From Ectobius pallidus (taxonomy: Eukaryota; Arthropoda; Insecta; Blattodea; Ectobiidae): DNA of 64,000 bases. The position numbers and the translations under genes were made by a program. A model generated the notes under the pieces. The model made no database searches, had not been told where the DNA came from, and saw nothing but the letters and a program-made list of their open reading frames with translations. The stretch is taken from positions 219,240,484 through 219,304,483 of the forward strand of contig CAXKWD010000001.1 in the NCBI GenBank assembly GCA_964059195.1. Direction: 5' to 3'. Below are positions 36,780-47,864 of this stretch, piece by piece. Each line of letters opens with the position of its first letter. Position 1 is the first letter of the stretch.

Positions 36780-37636
36780 CTAGCTTAAAAGACCCGGCGT
36801 TGCCCGGGTTTTGTATTTTGTAATTGGAAATTAACTTATGAAGGATTTTCAATTTTAAATTCTAGGTCCTTATATAGGCATTTATAATTTGAAATAGGAA
36901 GAACGATTTATTACACTCAAACTATTCCCTCAGAAAACACTTGATATAGTTTTTTATGGCTCATAGAGGATCTAGAATTTTGCATCCCATCGCTTGTACA
37001 GTGCACAGCAAGCCTGGTAGAGGTTCAAATAAGAAGAAAGAGAAATTCCTGTAACATAAAATTGTAATATCGAGGCGGGAAATTTCCCACTCTTATGTTA
37101 CCATAAAGCCGTTTTGGGGATGAAATTAAACAGAAAGCATTATCACTTTCATACTTTTCTCTCCAAAAACCTGCGATATAATATAATAATATACACATTA
37201 CCATACCTCGTTTTGTTTTCTCTATGTCCAGGGTAGAGAAAGTTATGTGATTCCATTATTTTAGTGGATTTCATTCTGTAATATTTATTTATAACATGAA
37301 TTATTTTGATAACTTCTCTTATTTGTCAAAAGTGCATTTCATTTGTTTTTTCCAAGCCCATCTGATACCATTTGGCAACAATATATTCTGTGATTTGGAA
37401 TGGATAATTCTATGTAAAAAGGGATTAAGTATTCTCAAAAACATTTAATTTTTGGCATTTAGAATCAGAATTTTTCAAAATCCTTTCTTAGTGAGCACCT
37501 ACATTATGAAACGAAGGTACTGTCAAAATTCCAAGTCTCTACCTGTTATAGTTTAGGCTGTACGTTGATTCCTGTCATTCAGTCAGTCAGTCATTCATTC
37601 AGTCAGCCAGGACAAAGCCTTTTCTATATATAGAGA
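36780..37636 (-). mobile_element. Non-autonomous Helitron, family 1, copy 5
   Basis: Full length, A|CTAG and GA|T borders, close to copy 3 in sequence. Confidence 0.8.
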
Positions 37637-38132
37637 TGAATAGCCTAACAAACGACGAAACCCTTAAATGTATCCTACAGGACAGAGGCGCCGATTTGAA
37701 AATATTGGGGGGATTAGAATTGGATTTTCAGTAGTTTTACATAGGCTTTATAAGATAAAAACCTTTTCCCCCCGAAGTCGACGAAAATGGTATAGGATAG
37801 GCCTACAGTTTGCCTTAAATTTATAATAAAATAACTCGAAATTTAATTTTAAATGCACATAAAATTCACAGAATGGGTACAGCAAATAAACTATGAGCCT
37901 AATCATTTTTCTGTTTTCTGTGTAGTCGGGGCACGGTTTTATAATTTGCATGGAGGGTTGCGCATCAACAAAGAGGTAGCAAATTCATTGACATCTATTG
38001 CCTCTGTAAATAATTAAAAGTACTTGTCATTTTGTTGTTTCGTTTTCTTTTAACGTGTAATTCCATAACTAATGTGTGTTTATTTCACGGTGGCCGGTGG
38101 TGCGTTAGTTGCACCCCTTCGCTTCCTTGTAG

Positions 38133-38432
38133 GTATCACATGGAATCGTCCTAGTACCATACTTCGTGTATAAAGATGTTCCTCTTGTCAAGAATTTCTT
38201 ATATTGTGTGTGGTTATTGTATCCCGAATATTGCAATTTGAGAGGTAATTGTAATTGGGTAATTTGCCTATTACGTTTTCAAGATAGAGAAATAAATAAC
38301 ATATTTTACAGTGGTGTAGATTGCTTACAATACAATGGAGCTTTTCTAATTACCAATGAAACGCAACCTGATGTAGGCCTAGCATGCACCAATCAACCTG
38401 CACCCCGTGATAGTGTGAGTTCTTTACAGTGA
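38133..38432 (+). CDS. Candidate terminal exon of an unrecognised gene (C)
   Basis: Follows CGCTTCCTTGTAG and is open for 99 codons in phase 0, matching the end of candidate exon B. It begins VSHGIVLVPYFVYKDVPLVK and continues to a stop at 38432. An internal donor-like GTAATT near 38243 could shorten it. No family recognised; together A-B-C would give about 170 residues at the C-terminus of a membrane protein. Confidence 0.25.
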   Translation, partial: VSHGIVLVPYFVYKDVPLVKNFLYCVWLLYPEYCNLRGNCNWVICLLRFQDREINNIFYSGVDCLQYNGAFLITNETQPDVGLACTNQPAPRDSVSSLQ

Positions 38433-38814
38433 TACTCTTTGATTTACGACATTCATTTGTTTATCTTTAGTTGGAATCGCGGAAGGAATGTTGCGTCTTG
38501 GTAGAGCTTCGGGTAGCTTTAGTGATATTTATATTGTTTGTGTGCAGTGTGTGTTATTTTAAAGTATCTTAAACCGTAATTTGGACACTGACGAAAGATC
38601 CTTGCGGTATAGTAGCGATGTATAGTCCTTCGGTTGTGCACTATACAAGGATGAAGGATCCATGTGGACCTACACAGCAATGTTGGGTGCAGTAATGGCG
38701 GATTCCCGACAAGGTAAGATACAAATTTTTTCTTTATAATATTATTAATTTCATCTTTGTAGTCTATGCGGGTGGTGTTATTATGTCAATGATTTTGCTC
38801 CTTATTCTCTCGTA

Positions 38815-39040
38815 TGAAAGTGGCACAGTCAGTGCGCTGGCTTTCTGTGCCCAATGTTGTGGGTTCGATCCTGGCCCAGCTCGATGACATTCACATGTGC
38901 ATATATATGACAGGCCCATGTCTGTAGATTTACAGGCATATAAAATAACTGCGGGACAAAATTCCGGCACATAGGCCTAAGGTGCAGTACATTCCCCTCG
39001 TTAAATAACCATATCCAACCAATATAAATCAATGGCCGCT
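38815..39040 (+). repeat. tRNA-derived SINE
   Basis: Head CACAGTCAGTGCGCTGGCTT and B-box GGGTTCGATCCTGG at 38860-38873. Confidence 0.55.
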
Positions 39041-39044
39041 ACGC

Positions 39045-40263
39045 AAGAAAATTAATTATCCACGAGATACCAGTGTAGCTTAATAATAATAATTGTTCTC
39101 ACACATTGCCAAGACAAAAACAAAATAATAATAATACCCTTACAGTTAACCTTAATATTACATATACCGGTAGAGTTAATATTGACTTTGTTATTTAGCT
39201 AACAAATTATGAACAATAATTCAGCCATTCCATGTTAAGTGAGCCTGAAGTGTCCAGACCGTAACAGCCTTTTAATATTAATTTAAAATATATGTTATCA
39301 CTATAGACTTCGTATTTTAGGTAAAAACCTGTTTTAATCCTTAAGTGATAAATGGACGAAAACTTGTATATTCATGTTTCTTAAGTGACTATGCCTAAAA
39401 CTGATACTTTTATAGGACCTAAAACAGCCTATTTTTACGTTAGAGCCTAATATTGCCTTTTTGCTTGCTTTTCCTCTAAAGTTCAAAATAAGTTATTTTT
39501 TGTCATAAATTCCAGCATTTTTTTTCAGTTAGTACTAAATTTTTAGCTCGGAATGTGCAGTACATGACACATTTGTGACTTGGTTAAATAGTAAGGAATG
39601 TTTCGTCTTCAGTAGAAAAATTCCGGAATTCCCAAGAAAATGTAGAGTTTTTCTCCCGACTCCCACATCCAATAACTTAAAAAAAAAAAAAAAAAAAAAA
39701 CTCTGAATCACTGAGGGATGCAAGGGGTTGGATATGCTAGCGTGCGTAGCTTCTGGGCGTAGGGATTAGGTTTTCACTGTTGTGATAGTAATACAGGCCC
39801 TAGTAATAGGTCTATATATAATTCTGTGTACCATAGGCCTTTAGGTGTTTTATCATGATTATTGATTATTGGTGACTTCAATAAATATAGACTAATATTC
39901 TGCATTGCAACTTAACGATTTTATAAGAGACTATTTTACGATTTTAAGAACCTATTTTCTAATTGTTAGAGACTATTTTAAGTACCTAAAACAGCATTTT
40001 TAGCGACCTAAAAGTCCGAAGTCTAGTCATCACTGAAAAATTATGAAATTAATTTTGAGAATTAGTTCTTCAGTAGACCAGTACTGAAAATTAATAATAA
40101 TAATTTTTCCATGATGACATAGCCTATACGTTTAAATTACGGTAATACGAGTATTAAAAGGTTGTTACGGTCTGGACGCTTCAGGCTCACTTTCAGTGGA
40201 ATGGCTGAATTGTATGTTCACCAAAATTACTACAGCATATTAAAATTCAGCAAAAATAAAAAA
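39045..40263. other. Intergenic, no feature assigned
   Basis: AT-rich, with a poly-A run at 39679-39700 and repeated CCTAAAACAGC/ACCTAAAA words. CCGTAACAGCCTTTTAATAT (39260) and AAAAGGTTGTTACGGTCTGG (40155) are inverse and may be the ends of an element of about 930 bp (39230-40200). Confidence 0.4.
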
Positions 40264-40560
40264 TAAACCGAGCGAAGATGCTAACGTCTTTGTCCCGCAT
40301 TCATTAGTTCCGGAGTTCAAACCTTGTGGCCGGACAATTTTACTTCTTTTATTTTTTCATGGTTTTCTCAGTTGTAAAGGCAAATGCCGAATTTGATAGG
40401 AACCATTCATGCTATTTCATCCTGTACCATATTCAATCAAATCAATATTAGTTTAAATTAAAAGACGCCATAAACACATTAACAATAGAAAACAGTTGCA
40501 CATCAATAGCAGCACAGAGACCTGACTCAAAGGAGTAGGTCTATATATAAACCTGAATTT
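40264..40560 (+). repeat. tRNA-derived SINE family A, degraded
   Basis: Begins AAACCGAGCGAAGATGCTAACG; body strings TTTTCATGGTTTTCTC and AAAGGCAAATGCCGAATTTG. Confidence 0.6.
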
Positions 40561-40634
40561 AAAAAGATTAACAATAAGAGGGAATAAGGAGAAAATCATA
40601 TATAACATATTATTAACATTTACTTTATAATTTA

Positions 40635-40845
40635 CTAGCTTAAAAGGCCCGGCGTCGCTCGGGTTTTGTATTTTGTAAATGCGAAAATAACTTTTGATGG
40701 ACTTTCGATTTTCAAACTCGAGGTCTTTAAGGTCTTTATATAGGTATTTAGAATTTGAAATGGGGAAGAACGACTTATCACACACAAACTATTTCCTCAG
40801 AAAACGCTAGATAAGCTACAGCTTATTATAGCTTATAGCAGATCC
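40635..40845 (-). mobile_element. Helitron family 1, 3'-end fragment joined to family 2
   Basis: Carries the family 1 hairpin and CTAG (40635-40638), then switches near 40800-40845 into a family 2 terminus. Confidence 0.7.
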
Positions 40846-41463
40846 CCGCGGCTTCGCCCACAATAATTAAAATAATTAAACTATTATATTTACTAACACT
40901 TTGCACACGAAACATTCATAGGTCTAAATTAAACGATTGATAGGCCTAATTAATGAAACAACTGTAAATCCGGCTTTGAAGTGAATTCCACGATTAGAAA
41001 GCGCAGCATGGGAAAAATAACCTCAGATTCGAGTTCCCTGGCCTAAAAATACCCTGCATAATGTTTGTCTATTTAGGACTATATTCACTATTCTTCCGTC
41101 TAGGGTGAAAATTTCATCTGTCTGCGTGCCTTGACATTATAAACAAATGATTCGGCCATGGTGGGCTTACAAAATTCGAACGATCGCGATGCTTTTATTT
41201 CCAAGGTATGACGAAAGTAGGCAAAGCCATCTGCAATTGATTTGACAACTGAAAACTGATGTTTCGAAAGCGCAAGAAATGTACGTCTCAATCCCGTTTT
41301 CACTCATAACTCGCGAACGGAAGCCAAAATTAAAAATGTAGCATGCCTTTGCGGGAATGTATTCGACAACTTCCCAAAGTTTCATGGTAATCGGATGGAT
41401 GGCATAGTAATGCATAAAGGACAGACACACATACATTCATTTTTATGTAGGCTATATAGAAGA
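40846..41463 (-). mobile_element. Helitron family 2, copy with CAC-rich 5' end
   Basis: Hairpin CCCCGCGGCTTCGCCCAC at 40845-40862 and TCTTCTATATAGCC end at 41463, T following. Shares the stretch AACTTCCCAAAGTTTCATGG with the copy ending near 42208. Confidence 0.6.
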
Positions 41464-41600
41464 TCTATATAGATTACCCGTCGAGCGTTTCTGCAATCTC
41501 AGAAGATTATGAGAATTGAAATCGATTAAACTCACGATGAAAAAAAATGTGTGTAAATGTATTTGACAGACAGACATATATTCGTTTTTATTTATATAGA
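41464..41600 (-). mobile_element. Helitron 5'-end fragment
   Basis: Ends GTTTTTATTTATATAGA|T, a TC-start on the minus strand next to the preceding Helitron; only about 140 bp remain. Confidence 0.45.
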
Positions 41601-41894
41601 TGAAGAATGGAATAAGCCTACTGAAGTCATAGTTTCTATATTCATTTGTCCAGACTTATAATTCCGTTACATTTCAGGCAGATTTAACGACCCTACATAA
41701 GAGATTTTACTTATGATTACATATAGAAATGTTGTAGCCTGGACCCCGAACTAAGCAACTTCCCCGGAATTTTCTGTAAACCATCTTTCATAAGAAGCAT
41801 ATTCCACGTTAAATAAATATTTAATATTACCTTATCATCACCTTATCATTAACTTCTCTGGCGTTTATAATAACATGAGATATCCATTGCCTTC

Positions 41895-42151
41895 CAAAGC
41901 GATCGCGATGCTATTGTTTCCAAAGTATGACAAAAATTGACAAAGCCTTCTGCAATTGATTTGACAACTGAAATGAATAACTGATGCTTCGAAAGCGTAA
42001 AAAATGCACGTTTTCTTGCCGTTTTTCACTCATAACTCGCGAACGAAGGCTAAAATTAAAAATGTAGTATGACAGAAACCTTCCCGGGAATGTACCCAAC
42101 AACTTCCCAAAGTTTCATGGCGATCGGATGAATGGTGTAGTAATGCATAAA

Positions 42152-42188
<37 letters not shown>

Positions 42189-42208
42189 TTCATTTTTATA
42201 TATATAGA
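41895..42208 (-). mobile_element. Helitron family 2, 5' fragment with (CA)n
   Basis: Parallels 41180-41460 and adds a (CA)n run at about 42153-42183 before the TATATATAGA end. Confidence 0.6.
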
Positions 42209-42889
42209 AGACTATAAGAGGGCCCTCCATAATTCGTGCAACAAAACTAAACTCACAATTTCTGTTAGGTAGGTTTTGCGATAGGTAGCGGGGATAATCC
42301 TACTGGAACAACCCTTTGGCTATAAAATCCTGGGAGAGAAAACATTTTTAGGTTGTAACTTAGGCCTATTCAGTGCTGAAGTTGAAATTTTTTATAGGGG
42401 AACCCATAAACTTATATGCAGTTTTTTTTTTCGTTTTATGATATCAAACATTATTGTAAAATTACCTTTTAAAATAAATCGCATAGAAATTTCGGCAACT
42501 AATGCAACCAACTTTTGAATATACGACAATATTCGCAACAGGAACAGGAGATCATGACCCTAATAATGGTTATTTAAAAAAAAGTGTTGACAAAATATAC
42601 GCAGATTTCATATCTAGGGCTACTTTTTTCTCTCTCCGTGTATGCCGAAGCGATGAAGAGAAGAATTTTACTTTACCGGCACGCCGTTCCGGTCCATTCC
42701 GGCCCAACTAAAGCATTGGTTATATAGGATTTATTATCAGCGATGAGTGATCGAAGGTATATGGGATTGTACGCCCTTGTATGCCCTACTTTACTATTAG
42801 CTTCTGCCAAATGCTTCGTTGCATACCGTGTATTATCTAAGTTCTTTCTTTATTTTCCGTAGTTTTACCTCTCCCTTTTACGTACATTT

Positions 42890-43275
42890 ACGCGACCCAC
42901 GCCGTCCGGGCCTTATAGGACTGCGACCTGTCGGGAGACGGATTATCTATGGATCACGTACATACTTTTCTGACTACACAAGGACACAGAGGGCCTCCCC
43001 TGATGAATGATCAGCCCAATGCCGGGACAACCTCCGAGACAACAGGAACGATAGGCCTATACCATTAACACACACATTCATTCTGAACAAGGCGAGGATG
43101 GAATGAAGATGATAATGACGCCCAGATGATATCCGGAGACCACAAAGGCCTTAAGTTACCCGACATTAGTCTCACAGATGAGGGAAAACTCCGTGAAAAA
43201 AAACCTCACCTAGTAACTTGTCCCGACCAAGATTCGAACCCGAGCATCCCCTAAGCCACAGCGGTGGATTATCTA
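42890..43275 (-). repeat. tRNA-derived SINE, minus strand
   Basis: Minus-strand head CCGCTGTGGCTTAGGGGATG with B-box GGGTTCGAATCTT at about 43228-43240, body GTTTTCCCTCATCTGTGAGA. Confidence 0.6.
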
Positions 43276-43349
43276 ATGTTTTGTTTATTATTTATTTGAC
43301 TATTTAGTCATTTCCTCAGTGACTTTAGAGGTAGAAGTAGAGGTAGTGC

Positions 43350-43680
43350 CACTTTTTAAAGACTCTTTTTCTAAGAACTTCCCCTATCTGCCGCCACCCT
43401 AATCCTCTTCGACCTGTCAAACAGTGAATAGAAAGGTAATTAGGCGCACTCACTCTTGTCTGCAGTCCAGTACAATGTTGCCAAATACGTACCACAGCAC
43501 TTACTTTACTTAAGAAGTAATTAATGACAGTGGCAATACTGGGGAAAGCCATGCGACTACCAGAGCACCTGTTCTTTGTCGGTGTGGAAGTCTGTGCAGA
43601 TTTTCGGATTAGGGAACAATGCTATTATATTATTTTGTAGACACGAGGCCCCCTTAAAATGGCACCAACAATACATTCAT
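43350..43680. repeat. Unclassified dispersed repeat, copy 2
   Basis: Partner of 1780-2100, roughly 80-85% alike by eye, same orientation. Confidence 0.7.
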
Positions 43681-43687
43681 AGCTATT

Positions 43688-44207
43688 AGGTAGATTTCGA
43701 AGAAAAATCTACCTATTGCAATCGATACCATGTCATGACTTTCGAAAAATTCTTTCATATCTTTACGTTTCATGCCTCCCTAAGTACGAAACCACCGCCC
43801 GTTTAATTTTTGTTGTGATATTTATATAATTTTGAAGATATTTGAACCAAATTTTATTATGTTATTTCTAGGCCCAATAGTTCGGACAAGTTCGTTAATG
43901 AGCAAAATTGACCCAAGGGGAGGGTCGGGGGAGGGGGGTTGAAATTTTTAAAAATTTATATCTCGGCTCCTATGAAGTGTAGAGGGAAAATTTGTTTGAA
44001 TAAATTAGAGTACTCCCTATGGAGTTCACAGTGACGCCAAGGATTCGGGGGTTTTGGGGGTACGAGTGGGGGATGGAAATTCGAAATTTTTGAAACCACG
44101 TCTTGTGGGGTGTCGTTGAAAAGCTCGTGATGAGTACTCTACAAATCAATAAATAGTTTCTCGATAGCTCTCATACAAGGCGAGATTTAGCACTTCGGAA
44201 TCTACCT
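43688..44207. mobile_element. Unclassified TIR element, G-rich core
   Basis: AGGTAGATTTCGAAG and CTTCGGAATCTACCT are inverted partners (14 of 15). The core has G runs and TTTATATCTCGGCTCCTATG. No clear target duplication. Confidence 0.45.
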
Positions 44208-44502
44208 CAGCCTGTAGGCCTGCCTAAAGGGAATTTTATTATGTTCGAACGGACCATCTGCGTGGACATGAGAGTGTGGCTAGTAGGGGAAGGGGTAGGT
44301 TAACAGGGCTCATTCCACCGACCAGAACAGCAACAGTGCAGTGGCTATGTCACAATTTTATCAGCATCGCATGACGTAAACACTGCCAGCTCTTCCAAGC
44401 TTTTGTCAAGATCCTGCACACATAAAAAGCACATTCAATACAGGAAAAGGTAATTAAAATATGACTGGACAGTAAAATCACAACAATAATAGTAGGGTAC
44501 CG

Positions 44503-44550
44503 AGCGAGGTGGCCGAGATGGTAACGTCTTGGACTCGCATTCGGGAGGTT
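44503..44550 (+). repeat. tRNA-derived SINE family A, head only
   Basis: GAGCGAGGTGGCCGAGATGG then TAACGTCTTGGACTCGCATT; truncated right after CGGGAGG. Confidence 0.65.
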
Positions 44551-44927
44551 TCCCCATAGTAACAAGAAAACTTTGGGAAAAAATAGTTTCATGCTGCACC
44601 CTAGGCTCCTCTCTAATGAGGCCCGCCTGGGCAGGTGGGGTTTAGGGTTTCGTCACAGAAAATTCAATGTGAGACATAATAAACCTTGTGCTATTCAGTA
44701 TATTGCTCCTAAACTAACATAAACGTTCCTAACCTAACAAAACGGAGGAGCTTGGCTGGGGTGCAGCATAAATCTATCTTTTGCCAAAACTTTAATAAAC
44801 GTATTGTTGTGAAATATAGACTTCATCAGTTGTAATAAACACATTAACTTATTATCTATTTATAAATACAATATGAACTTCACCTACAATCTTTGGAATA
44901 TCTAGCATATAAATATTTTCACAAAGA

Positions 44928-45060
44928 GCAAGGTGGTATAGGTTGTTAGGCAAGAGGTCCTGGGTTCAAGTCAAACCTCGTGGCCGGCCAATTGACTTGG
45001 GTTTTTCATGGTTTTCTCATTCGCAAAGGCAAATGCCGGATAATCATAATAATAATAATA
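44928..45060 (+). repeat. tRNA-derived SINE family A, truncated
   Basis: AGGTCCTGGGTTCAAGTCAA, GTGGCCGGCCAATTGACTTG, ending AAAGGCAAATGCCGGATAAT and an (AAT)n run. Confidence 0.65.
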
Positions 45061-45173
45061 ATAAAACAATGTTAATATTAATATCACTCCCTAATCTAAC
45101 GGGACCTTTTAATAAAAAACTTAGGCGATACTTGGGCATTTGCATATAAGGCCACTTTGAAACTCAATTGAAC

Positions 45174-46973
45174 TCACTCTGCTGGACCATAGAGATGATA
45201 AAATGTATGTTCAGCAAGAAACAAAAGAGTGCTAAGAACCGATCCTACGAACAGGAAGTAGAAAGCAATTCGTAAATGAGAAACAGTGAATACAAAGTAA
45301 TCACCGAATATTGCAGCTGTTGGAGGGTCTCTTATGGCTGTAAATCTATCCAAGTGTGCCTTCTCTGTCAGACCAGCCTCGGTGGTGTACATAATTCTTC
45401 TCTCGAAGTGTTCCATATTAAAATGATTCTTCCTGTAATATGCAGATAAATATACAGGGAAATAAAACTGATTCAGTCGACACACTTTGTTGTGATCATG
45501 TATTTCGTTTAAATAATTTTCAACCAACCAAGATTCGCCGAATGTAGCATACTTTCCAGTATCGATGATTCTTTGCAGGCATTCCTCAAGCGCGCTGCAG
45601 TCCTCTCTTCGGGCTGCCAGCTCTAAAAGATCTTCATCTTGAGTGTCCTGGTATATTACAAGGTTATCCATCACATGCCCGTATCCGATACCAGAATCGA
45701 GAATATCCTTAATTGTTGTTAATGGTTTCTCTCGTCCTGGGTCTACTAGATAGCTAGTAAAGAAAGTCTGAAAAACAATACACACAGCAAAACAGAAGCA
45801 GATCCAAATTATTAAAAGAAACCTTATTCTTGAGGTGTGAGGCATTTCAGTAACTGAAACCCCCAGGAGAACGGCCCATACATTGTACAAGACATTGCCA
45901 ATCTTAACGTAAGTTCGTGTTTCTGCAGATAAGACGGATAAAATCCATATCATGACCGTAATTAGAAGCGTTGTGATCAATAGACCAACCCAGAGAGACA
46001 CAGTGAAGATCTGAGAGATTCTCTTCAGCTGAGACAATGGCTTAGGACACGGGACGTAAAATGTGAACTGAATTTCAAAATACGGGAAAGAAGGGTCCGC
46101 AACTTCAGCTGCGTCTTTTACAAGTGGAATGCCGCCATATGCAACATGTGCTTCTTGGGAAATTACGTATTGCATAGACATAAATATTCTGGTGTAAAGT
46201 GAAAGATTTTTAGGGATCGAAGAAATGTACACGATGGTGAGATTGAAATAACGTAACAAATCATTGATGAAGCGGTCTTCGTCTTCTCCTGGTAATGAAG
46301 TGCTTACCATAACAGGGCACCCGTGGTAATTGGTAAGAACTTTATTTGGGTATAAAGATGTGTCGGTAATTAATCCTCTATTATCTTTCATGTTCCATTG
46401 ATTTAGAAGAACTGCATCAATACTGAAGCATTCTTTGTCTGATTTGAAAGGAAAGAATGAATACATGTTTATAAAACTGCCGACTGGAATCATAACGAGC
46501 AAATCCATGACGTAGTACACATCCCAGAGTTGTTTGATGGCATGCAGAGCAAAGTCATGAGGCTCGTCAACTTCGGTTACAATGGCAACGAGGAAAAATG
46601 CTTTGTTGTTCCAAGATTTCAAATTGTAGATGATATCTATTTGCTGTTCGTATTCTTCTGAAGTATTGAAGATCATGATGTAGCTACCAATCTTTTCTTG
46701 GTATACGTCTGGAAATTCCAGCGATTCGGAGTGAGGGTTCAAGACATATAAAGGCAATGAAACTTCCTCGTATAGATTCTTTATCAGGATGCTAGTGACG
46801 TAGCTGTTGTTTTGAGTGCTTGAGACAGACATTATGCGATCTTTTGGAAAATACTGATATGAAGTGGTTATGATGCATGATAACAGATTTTCCTCAGTGT
46901 TGGAAAGTTGACGGATTTCCCATGTCATAGCTATGACAGCTGCCAGAAGAGTTAGTTTGTATTTGATCTTCAT
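45174..46973 (-). CDS. Divergent ionotropic receptor (IR) 1, intronless coding sequence
   Basis: 599 residues, TGA stop. IRs are iGluR-related cation channels at the dendrites of insect chemosensory neurons. The layout fits: a hydrophobic signal peptide (about 1-22), an extracellular N-terminal half with the first ligand-binding lobe, YVPCPKPLSQLKRI before TM1 (about 323-348), a pore segment with NVWAVLLGVSV, TM2 (about 382-407) ending in the family hallmark FFTSYLVDPG, the second binding lobe (about 415-550), and TM3 (about 567-590) with a very short cytosolic tail. There is no long iGluR amino-terminal domain, as is usual for IRs. The start ATG at 46973 lies 10 nt after a strong 3' splice site (46984-46985), so a non-coding upstream exon is likely. 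It belongs to the lineage-specific divergent IRs, not to Ir8a, Ir25a or Ir76b; ligand unknown. Confidence 0.9.
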   Translation of the reverse strand: MKIKYKLTLLAAVIAMTWEIRQLSNTEENLLSCIITTSYQYFPKDRIMSVSSTQNNSYVTSILIKNLYEEVSLPLYVLNPHSESLEFPDVYQEKIGSYIMIFNTSEEYEQQIDIIYNLKSWNNKAFFLVAIVTEVDEPHDFALHAIKQLWDVYYVMDLLVMIPVGSFINMYSFFPFKSDKECFSIDAVLLNQWNMKDNRGLITDTSLYPNKVLTNYHGCPVMVSTSLPGEDEDRFINDLLRYFNLTIVYISSIPKNLSLYTRIFMSMQYVISQEAHVAYGGIPLVKDAAEVADPSFPYFEIQFTFYVPCPKPLSQLKRISQIFTVSLWVGLLITTLLITVMIWILSVLSAETRTYVKIGNVLYNVWAVLLGVSVTEMPHTSRIRFLLIIWICFCFAVCIVFQTFFTSYLVDPGREKPLTTIKDILDSGIGYGHVMDNLVIYQDTQDEDLLELAARREDCSALEECLQRIIDTGKYATFGESWLVENYLNEIHDHNKVCRLNQFYFPVYLSAYYRKNHFNMEHFERRIMYTTEAGLTEKAHLDRFTAIRDPPTAAIFGDYFVFTVSHLRIAFYFLFVGSVLSTLLFLAEHTFYHLYGPAE

Positions 46974-47012
46974 TATCTTTGCGCTGTAGGAAGAAGAAAA
47001 AAACTTTTTGAG
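46974..47012 (-). promoter_or_regulatory. 3' splice site just upstream of IR 1 start
   Basis: Reading the minus strand, a T-rich tract and TCTTCCTACAG run straight into 10 nt and then the start ATG. This marks the end of a 5'-UTR intron whose first exon lies at higher coordinates and was not located. Confidence 0.6.
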
Positions 47013-47252
47013 TTCAGTCGACTCTCTGCATACGAAGATATATTTATATTTATTTATATTTATTTACTCTTTTAAATTAATACAGAAAGAGTTACATAAG
47101 TTACCCCAAAGGAGCAAAGCTCTATGATAAATCTGCGTTTAGCGATATTTTCTTATCTTCTGACAAATTTTCTAACTTATATTGTTAGATTTCACTCACC
47201 ATTGTAATACAGTATATCTATTTTATAAATACATTTTTAAAATAAATAACTA

Positions 47253-47541
47253 AGGTAAAGTGTTCCCTATACAGGCCATGGAGGTCCAGAGGGTTCCAGG
47301 AGGTTGAGGCTCCCAGATTTTAGACATTCGGCACATGAAAGTGGCCTTACGCACCGGGCGCCTTTACCCCAGGATTTCTCCTGGTACTCATTTCTGTTGG
47401 AGGCTGAGTAGACCCCAGGGCCATAGGGCCACCAGAAGGATTAGGTCAATTGAAAAACTCCAACGACCTCATCGGGGATCGAACCCGAGACCTTCTGGTT
47501 TGTAGCGCAGCACCTCAACCACTACGCTACGGCGTACCCCC
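47253..47541 (-). repeat. tRNA-derived SINE family B
   Basis: Minus strand head GCCGTAGCGTAGTGGTTGAG and B-box GGGTTCGATCCCC. 14-bp target duplication AAAATAAATAACTA at 47239-47252 and 47542-47555. Confidence 0.88.
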
Positions 47542-47696
47542 AAAATAAATAACTACAAATTACAATATAAGATCTTTACAAATGTAAATTCTAAGGCCTC
47601 CCGAAAAAGCAAAGCTTATGCTTGGTGTCATTTCAGTACAATGAGTGGAAGATAAGGCCCTATGGCCTTAACTTTGCCAGGCAAAATGAAACATTA

Positions 47697-47698
<2 letters not shown>

Positions 47699-47746
<48 letters not shown>
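47699..47746. repeat. (ATT)n microsatellite
   Basis: About 16 units, upstream of IR 1. Other AAT runs: 2100-2130, 16685-16708, 45047-45063. Confidence 0.95.
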
Positions 47747-47750
<4 letters not shown>

Positions 47751-47864
47751 TATTACAATACACTAAAATATTTACATTAATACAGAAAGAAGAACGATAT
47801 TGAAAAGTATTAATTAATAATATGTTTTTTTTTTTTAATTCAGCTGTGTTTATACTCCTTTTAG

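Noticed and set aside
38695..38713. First coding exon reading MADSRQ before GTAAGA
   Set aside because: Looks like a start exon but only six codons are present and no following exon with matching phase was found.
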